From Piscicola geometra (lineage: Eukaryota; Annelida; Clitellata; Hirudinida; Piscicolidae): a stretch of 64,000 nt of DNA. Each line of letters begins with the position of its first letter. Position 1 is the first letter of the stretch. The position numbers and the translations under genes are program-made. Shown one piece after another: positions 57,201-64,000 of this stretch. The stretch is taken from assembly GCA_943735955.1 (NCBI GenBank), contig OX030959.1, positions 4,603,741-4,667,740 on the forward strand, given 5' to 3'. The notes beneath the pieces were generated by a model. The model saw only the letters and a list, made by a program, of their open reading frames with translations, did no database searches and was not told where the DNA came from.

Positions 57201-60200
57201 AGCATCAACCACCACCAACCACCTCCAACCATCACTAACCACCTCCAACCACCACCAACCGCCTCCAACCAGTTTCATCCATCTCCAACACCACCAACCA
57301 CCTCCAACCGCCAACAACCACCACCAACCACCTCCAACCACCACCAACCACCTCCAACCACACCTTGAAGAATCCCTTGCATCCCTCACACGTCCTCACT
57401 CCATAATGCTGGCAGGCAGCATGGTCTCCACACACGGCACACATGTGCTGCAGAGACTTCATCTTGCCAGGCAGCTGCAGGTGAGGCAGGAAAAGGAAAA
57501 ATTGAGAAATGCAGTAGAATACAATGCAGTAGAATACAATGTGGTGCGATACAATGCAGTAGAATACAATGCAGTAGGATACAATGCAGTAGGATACAAT
57601 GCAGTAGGATACAATGCAGTAGGATACAATGCAGTAGGATACAATGCAGTAGGATACAATGCAGTAGGATACAATGCAGTAGGATACAATGCAGTAGGAT
57701 ACAATGCAGTAGGATACAATGCAGTAGGATACAATGCAGTAGGATACAATGCAGTAGGATACAATGCAGTAGGATACAATGCAGTAGGATACAATGCAGT
57801 AGGATACAATGCAGTAGGATACAATGCAGTAGGATACAATGCAGTAGGATACAATGCAGTAGGATACAATGCAGTAAGATACAATGCAGTAGGATACAAT
57901 GCAGTAGGATACAATGCAGTAGGATACAATGCAGTAGGATACAATGCAGTAGAATACAATGCAGTAGAATACAATGCAGTAGGATACAATGCAGTAGGAT
58001 ACAATGCAGTAGGATACAATGCAGTAGGATACAATGCAGTAGGATACAATGCAGTAGGATACAATGCAGTAGGATACAATGCAGTAGGATACAATGCAGT
58101 AGGATACAATGCAGTAGGATACAATGTAGTAGGATACAATGCAGTAGGATACAATGCAGTAGAATACAATGCAGTAGGATACAATGCAGTAGGATACAAT
58201 GCAGTAGGATACAATGCAGTAGGATACAATGCAGTAGGATACAATGCAGTAGGATACAATGCAGTAGGATACAATGCAGTAGGATACAATGCAGTAGGAT
58301 ACAATGCAGTAGGATACAATGCAGTAGGATTCAATGCAGTAGGATACAATGCAGTAGGATACAATGCAGTAGGATACAATGCAGTAGGATACAATGCAGT
58401 AGGATACAATGCAGTAGGATACAATGCAGTAGGATACAATGTAGTAGGATACAATGCAGTAGGATACAATGCAGTAGGATACAATGCAGTAGGATACAAT
58501 GTGGTAGGATACAATGCAGTAGGATACAATGCAGTAGGATACAATGCAGTAGGATACAATGCAGTAGGATACAATGCAGTAGGATACAATGCAGTAGGAT
58601 ACAATGCAGTAGGATACAATGCAGTAGGATTCAATGCAGTAGGATACAATGCAGTAGGATACAATGCAGTAGGATACAATGCAGTAGGATACAATGCAGT
58701 AGGATACAATGCAGTAGGATACAATGCAGTAGGATACAATGCAGTAGGATACAATGCAGTAGGATACAATGCAGTAGGATACAATGCAGTAGGATACAAT
58801 GCAGTAGGATACAATGTAGTAGGATACAATGCAGTAGGATACAATGCAGTAGGATACAATGCAGTAGGATACAATGTGGTAGGATACAATGCAGTAGGAT
58901 ACAATGCAGTAGGATACAATGCAGTAGGATACAATGCAGTAGGATACAATGCAGTAGGATACAATGCAGTAGGATACAATGCAGTAGGATACAATGCAGT
59001 AGGATTCAATGCAGTAGGATACAATGCAGTAGGATACAATGCAGTAGGATACAATGCAGTAGGATACAATGCAGTAGGATACAATGCAGTAGGATACAAT
59101 GCAGTAGGATACAACTAAGACAAATACAATACTAAAAAACTATTCAAAGTTGGTAAAACAAAACTCAACAAATAAGATGGGTAAATGAACTAATCAATAA
59201 AAATAATATGTAATCAAATCGAAAAAAATAATGGAGGATGGAAGATGTGGATAAGTGAGAAAGATGCAGACGTTGCTCGAGTGTTGCTCGAGTGTTGCTC
59301 CAGTGTTGCTCCAGTGTTGCTCGAGTGTTGCTCCAGTGTTGCTCGAGTGTTGCTCGAATGTTGCTCGAGTGTTGCTCGAGTGTTGCTCGAATGTTGCTCC
59401 AGTTTTGCTCCAGTGTTGCTCGAGTGTTGCTCGAGTGTTGCTCGAGTGTTGCTCGAGTGTTGCTCGAGTGTTGCTCGAGTGTTGCTTGAGTGTTGCTCCA
59501 GTGTTGCTCGAGTGTTGCTCGAGTGTTGCTCGAGTGTTGCTCGAGTGTTGCTCCAGTGTTGCTCGAGTGTTGCTACAGTGTTGCTCCAGTGTTGCTCCAG
59601 TGTTGCTCGAGTGTTGCTCGAGTGTTGCTCCAGTGTTGCTCCAGTGTTGCTCGAGTGTTGCTACAGTGTTGCTCCAGTGTTGCTCCAGTGTTGCTCGAGT
59701 GTTGCTCGAGTGTTGCTCCAGTGTTGCTCCAGTGTTGCTCCAGTGTTGCTCCAGTGTTGCTCCAGTGTTGCTCCAGTGTTGCTCCAGTGTTGCTCCAGTG
59801 CTGCTCCAGTGTTGCTCCAGTGTTGCTCGAGTGTTGCTTCAGTGTTGCTTGAGTGTTAATACACTTAACACAGAAGCAACACAAAAGTTTTTACTTTATA
59901 CTTTTTTAATTTTTAATATTAATATTCAAAAATCAAAATTCTTCGCGCCATTCTCCTTAAATTAACAACACTTCACAAACACACACCTCCATTTCGAGAC
60001 GAGCGTTCATGAAGCACTGGCTCCTGCTGGAGAAGTCCTTATGCCGAGGTGGGTACTGCTGGTAGTGCGAAGTGTCGAAGACTGGAGGGTAGTCAGTCGG
60101 GAGAGGGTCCATCAGGGTTGGTTTGTATAGGAGGTTTAACTCTGGGTGTCTGCAGGCGCTGCAACTGGAGGGAGGTTGGTTGTGGTGGTGAGAAGGATGG

Positions 60201-61982
60201 AGAAGGGTTGGTTGTGGTGGTGAGATGGATGAAGAGGGTGGGTGAGATGGGTGGAGAGGGTGGGTGAGATGGGTGAGATGGGTGGAGAGGGTGAGTGAGA
60301 TGGATGGAGAGGGTGGGCGAGATGGATGGTTGGATGAAGGTTGGTTAATGGCAAGATGTAGTTGAGTAATAGTTCATGCACTGAATCTTGAACACAGACT
60401 CTAAAAATCTAAAAAAAGTCTTTCAAATGAACGGTCAATGAAAAGATGCAGCCATTAGAAGGGAATTATTCATGAAGGCGAAAGAACTATCCGTCAAATC
60501 AATCTTCCCTTGGAACGGAAGGCGCTAAAGATGGATGTGGTGGTTGAGGCGGCTGATGGTGAGTTTTTGTTGTTGATGATAAATTATTTGGGCTGATGAT
60601 GATGAATTTTTGGGCTGATGGGGAGCCTGCACTTCCGTTCCGCTTGAATGCTCATTAACTATTAATTTGAAAGAAACAAACTTGGATGAAATAAAATATG
60701 AAAGATAGTTTCAAGTGGTGTAAACGTGAACGAGTTGAAGACCAAATTGGCGTTTTGAGGGATGACTTTTGGTTTCTAAGTCACATATAATGCTCATAAG
60801 CTACTTCAGCACTAAATGCACCGATGGATTGCATTTCACCAGACAAGAAATCATAAAATTACATCGAACTTTGAGTCGTTCTGTTACATACAATTTGTAA
60901 TTTTTTTCCTCAGAATTATATCTTTGCAAATGATACCTTTAATTGAATGAAAAGTTTGAAAGCGAGTTGAAGCACCCAACTTGATGTTCAGCGTGGTGAC
61001 GTCGACGTTGGCAGCCTCGAAAGGTCGACAGAGGGCGCTTCCATCTCCTGAGGCAGCATCAGCGAAGGAGAAGTCGGAAGAGAGGTAAACACACGACTCC
61101 TTCTTGACGGAGGAGAAGTCTGAGGTCTTCTCGAAGTCCATGAGTTGAGGACTTCCTTTCTGGAAGGCGCAGTTGCTCCACTCCTTGTTGTGGTCCTGCT
61201 GCATGGGCGCGAAGAAGAAGGAGTCTTGGTTGTAGTTGCTCCAACGGTCCAGGAAACTCGGCTGTCGTTCGTCTTCAGGGGACTTGGAAGCACCACTGCC
61301 GCTCCTCAGCGTGCACTCCGTCTGCATGCACTGCGTCGGCTGCTGCAGTGCTGTGAACGCCTCGACTGCTTTGGAGCCTGCATCGATCTTGTCTGAGGCC
61401 TTGCTCGAGTCAGAGTCGTGTTCGGAAGGGGTGTGGTCGAGGAGGGATGCTTCAACGTCAGTGTAGCGCAGGCGAGTGTAGTTCTCGTCGTATGTGGGGT
61501 AGGCAGTGGTCTGGAGGTAGGTCAGATAGGGGGAGTGGAAGTCTGTGTTGGTGGAGGAAGGAGTTGAGAAGTTGAAGGAGGGCAAGGGGAAGGGGGAGTA
61601 GACTGTTGGAAGAGAAGTGGTGTGTGAGAGGCGGTAGGGGGAAGGGGAGTGGTTGAGGTGCTCTGAGAAACTCCATGCTTCCCGCGAAGACTTGCACTGT
61701 TCCTCTCCTGAACTAGGCTTGAAGAATGCAACATTAGTCAGAGACAAAAGCTTCAGTTACCATGCCTACGAGACTATAAATAGAAAGAATTACAAAGGGG
61801 AAATAATTTAATGAAAAGAATAATAATAATATAAAGGAGCCTACTGGTGGTTTGCTGGGAGGCAGGCTCAATGCCAGGTAGTTGGAGCTTCTGCTGGGGA
61901 AAAGCAGCGCGAACTGTTCGTCGTTCAGCTGGATGCCTCGTCTGCCGTAGAACAACTTGCACATGTACTCGGCCATCGACAT
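54300..61982 (-). CDS. NR4A: NR4A-family orphan nuclear receptor
   Basis: Ligand-independent immediate-early type transcription factor (NGFI-B/Nurr1/DHR38 group) that binds AAAGGTCA (NBRE) sites. Nine exons: 61982-61845, 61717-60981, 60164-59987, 57474-57364, 55730-55601, 55448-55279, 55197-54974, 54873-54683 and 54556-54300; 711 residues; phases close. A Ser/Tyr/Pro-rich N-terminal region of about 350 residues precedes the zinc-finger DNA-binding domain. Finger 1 is [20 protein letters not shown] with P-box CEGCK, finger 2 is [27 protein letters not shown], and the NR4A-specific A-box is [17 protein letters not shown]. The ligand-binding domain is recognisable ([66 protein letters not shown]) but divergent. 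The C-terminus ([10 protein letters not shown]) lacks the usual NR4A AF-2 ending. The exon 2 donor (AA|GTTGGG) was chosen by phase. Confidence 0.93.
57140..57360. repeat. CAACCACCACCAACCACCTC repeat in NR4A intron
   Basis: Interrupted ACCACC(AA/TC)CAACC units of about 10-20 bp directly downstream (minus sense) of the first zinc-finger exon. Confidence 0.88.
57511..59115. repeat. 15-bp satellite GCAGTAGGATACAAT, ~107 copies
   Basis: A 1.6-kb almost perfect array in NR4A intron 3. Because 15 is a multiple of three it is open in frames of both strands (YNAVG and YPTAL repeats). Marker variants recur at a 375-bp spacing, showing higher-order duplication. Confidence 0.98.
59276..59858. repeat. 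11-bp minisatellite GTTGCTCSAGT, ~53 copies
   Basis: Alternating GTTGCTCGAGT and GTTGCTCCAGT units with rare CTACAGT and CTTGAGT variants, in the same NR4A intron as the 15-bp satellite. Confidence 0.97.
60170..60345. repeat. GGTGGAGAGGGTGGGTGAGAT repeat in NR4A intron 2
   Basis: Imperfect G-rich units of 20-27 bp (GGATGGAGAGGGTGGGTGAG) adjoining the acceptor of the third exon. Confidence 0.85.
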
Positions 61983-62859
61983 TTTACTTTTCGTTATTTA
62001 AAGTTGAAATAAAAATTCAATTCGCAAACACACTCATGCATGCACACGTCTCGATTTAAAGCAGCAGACGCTTTTCACTCACTGCAGAGGGGGCGGAGTC
62101 ATGTGATGTGCAGCCAATCATCGCATAGAGTTTCCTTCAGACGATTTCTGGCCTTCATCCACTAATTCCTGCCAAAAGGTTATTGAGGGATGTTTCCAAA
62201 GCAAAATCTTTCTGGAAGGTTCAGCTCACGTTAATGCGTTCATTTAATCCGTTTTAACTTTCGAACAATGCCATCTTTTCGAAGCACACACGCAAAGTGA
62301 CCTTCACAAGCGATTTGTTTGGTTCAATTAGTTTCGAGACTTTCGAGACGTCTGCTTTGATTCATGCATGCGGTCTGAGCTAAATGTCAAGCTGATCATT
62401 GCCAGGGAGAAGTAATTGATCAGACTTCACTTCACTCTTCGGACAAAAAGATGAAACTCGCTTTAAATTGTGTTTTTAAAAATTTGAAATAAAAATCCTA
62501 TATTTACACAATTTATAAAAATTATAATTGTTTTTGGAACGTGTTTAAAGCAAAAACTACGGTGTCAAGGTAGGCCGCCAAGAACTTCTAATGCTAAAAG
62601 GCAGCCAGTGCATTCAGGCTGCATTGTGTGAGCGACTTGATGATTCTTTCGGTGATTGATTGGTCTCGTGTGCATTCAACAATGCACATTGTAATGCGAT
62701 CACATGCCTAAATCATTTCCTTAATCATCGTCTAATTCACTGTCTAAATCATCTTCTAAATCATTTCCTTAATCATCTTCTTAATCATCCCCTAAATCAT
62801 TGGTCTTCAGTGGCGTCCCAGTGCATCTCAGGATCCTTTGGGAGGTCGTTTTTGTTGCC
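61983..62859. other. 5' region of NR4A and intergenic spacer
   Basis: 877 bp upstream of the NR4A start codon, up to the stop of the next minus-strand gene. A short TAAATCAT/CTTAATCAT repeat lies at about 62705-62800. No gene or confidently assigned promoter element. Confidence 0.5.
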
Positions 62860-64000
62860 CTAGCAACCTTTGCATGAAGACAAGTGTCGATGTGGTTTGA
62901 CCTTCAACTTGATGTCTTGCTCTGCGGTGTGAAGGAGGTGCTTGAGAGAGGCATGCTTGAGTCGGTTGATTGCTGAAGTGAAAGAAAGAATGTTAGGAGT
63001 GAAGGGATGGATGGGTTGAGGGATGGATGGGTTGAGGGATGGATGGGTTGAGGAATAGATGGGTTGAGGGATGTATGGGTTGATGGATGGATGGATTGAG
63101 GGATGGATGGGTTGAGGAATGGATGGGTTAAGGGATGGATGGGTTGAGGGATGGATGGGTTGAGGAATGGATGGATTGAGGGATGGATGGGTTGAGGAAT
63201 AGATGGGTTAAGGGATGGATGGGTTGAGGGATGGATGGGTTGAGGAATGGATGGGTTGAGGAATGGATGGGTTAAGGGATGGATGGGTTGAGGGATGGAT
63301 GGGTTGAGGAATGGATGGGTTGAAGGATGGATGGGTTGAGGGATGGATGGATTGAGGGATGGATGGATTGAGGGATAGATGGGTGGATTGGTTGAGGGAT
63401 GGATGGGTGAATTCGTTGAGGGAGGGGTGGTGGATTGATGAGTGGATAAATGGATGAATAGGTAAGTGGATTGATAAAGAGGTGGATAGATGGGTTGGTT
63501 GGTTGAGGATTGAACACCATGACAACAATAAGTACATCAACACCACGACAACATCAGCATCACGACGACAACAACAGCAACACCACGACAACATCAGCAA
63601 CACCACGACAACATCAGCAACACCACGACAACATCAGCAACACCACGACAACATCAGCAACACGACGACAACAACAACACTAAATCAGTCCCCACCTAAC
63701 CGAGTTACCTTGATGGATGAGAGCACGATTGCTTGGTCACTCAATAAGCCTCTCGCTCCATCGATCCATCATCATCCTCTTCCGCTTCCAATCTCATCAA
63801 CAGTCCTCTTCGACTTGCTCAAGCCAATCAGTCTAATTGAATCATCTCCTCGCGCACGTTGACTCGCGCAACATTTGAACCTCCACTAATCGACTTAAGA
63901 CTGCTAACTCAGAAGGAAGCACCTATCTGCTTGCTTCATCACTGTCACTTACTCGCTCCAACGGTTTGCTCGAACAAGTCTTGGTGAGTTGATAAGGCAT
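62860..64000 (-). CDS. Unidentified protein, last two exons
   Basis: Terminal exon 62972-62860 follows a good acceptor (CTTTCACTTCAG) and encodes [20 protein letters not shown], then [16 protein letters not shown] and a stop. The preceding exon runs from beyond the right edge to 63953, with a strong donor (GTAAGT), and reads [13 protein letters not shown]. The two join in phase (A|CA = Thr). The intron 62973-63952 is mostly minisatellite. The peptide looks like an amphipathic helix with a basic end, but I do not recognise the family. Confidence 0.5.
63000..63475. repeat. 16-bp minisatellite GGATGGATGGGTTGAG
   Basis: About 30 units with GGAATGG, GGATAGA and TTAAGG variants, in the last intron of the minus-strand gene. 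Confidence 0.96.
63535..63680. repeat. 20-bp minisatellite CAACACCACGACAACATCAG
   Basis: About six to seven tandem units with CGACGACAACAACA variants, in the same intron. Confidence 0.92.

Noticed and set aside
57511..59115. Array resembling a CRISPR locus
   Set aside because: Units are contiguous with no variable spacers, and the host DNA is eukaryotic with introns; it is a satellite.
57459..59118. Very long open frames on both strands (551 and 570 codons)
   Set aside because: They are translations of a stop-free 15-bp satellite lying between two phase-compatible NR4A exons; repeats do not encode a conserved product.

Overview
This is a window of metazoan nuclear DNA. Intron-rich genes on both strands encode animal-specific proteins: a CLEC16A/ema orthologue, an NR4A nuclear receptor, spastin, a KAT7-type MYST acetyltransferase, RACK1, ENGASE, AARSD1, a bHLH factor and an Ig/FN3 receptor. 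Exons are GC-richer, while introns and intergenic DNA are AT-rich or consist of simple repeats. Compact introns with extreme microsatellite load suggest a lophotrochozoan-type invertebrate, possibly an annelid such as a leech. That placement is impression only; no marker here proves it.

Layout. 1-12041 (-): 3' part of a receptor with signal peptide, Ig domains, FN3, one membrane helix and a Gln/His-rich tail that runs off the left edge; its 6.4-kb first intron holds a 485-codon His/Asn/Asp-rich ORF. 12042-16623: gene-poor DNA with two foldback elements carrying telomere-like repeats and a decayed hAT transposon with an exact 8-bp target duplication. 16624-17386 (-): a small three-exon membrane protein, head-to-head with RACK1 (17928-20101, +). 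RACK1 intron 4 hosts two related C/D-box snoRNAs predicted to guide 5.8S rRNA methylation at the SNORD96 site. 20269-22451 (-): AARSD1, tail-to-tail with RACK1 and head-to-head with ENGASE (22668-25973, +). 26353-32341 (+): spastin with a novel ~200-residue Asn-rich tail. From 33082 (+): bHLH gene. 34828-38231 (-): KAT7, head-to-head with CLEC16A (38602-53754, +), which has 27 exons, a ~270-residue low-complexity insertion and a LINE with an intact ORF in intron 17. 54300-61982 (-): NR4A receptor, whose introns hold a 1.6-kb 15-bp satellite and an 11-bp satellite. 62860-64000 (-): last exons of an unidentified gene.

I built gene models by hand from homology, GT-AG sites and phase. For the small membrane gene, RACK1, AARSD1, ENGASE, spastin, KAT7, CLEC16A and NR4A every exon phase closes, giving full-length predictions of about 177, 315, 405, 746, 862, 566, 1205 and 711 residues. 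Many introns are little more than a microsatellite bounded by splice sites, and triplet repeats have also expanded inside coding exons. Most very long open frames in the window are such repeats, not genes. I found no CRISPR, operon or prokaryotic feature. No clearly new molecular system was found; the most notable items are the snoRNA pair, the coding expansions, two GC-AG introns in ENGASE, and the transposon remnants.
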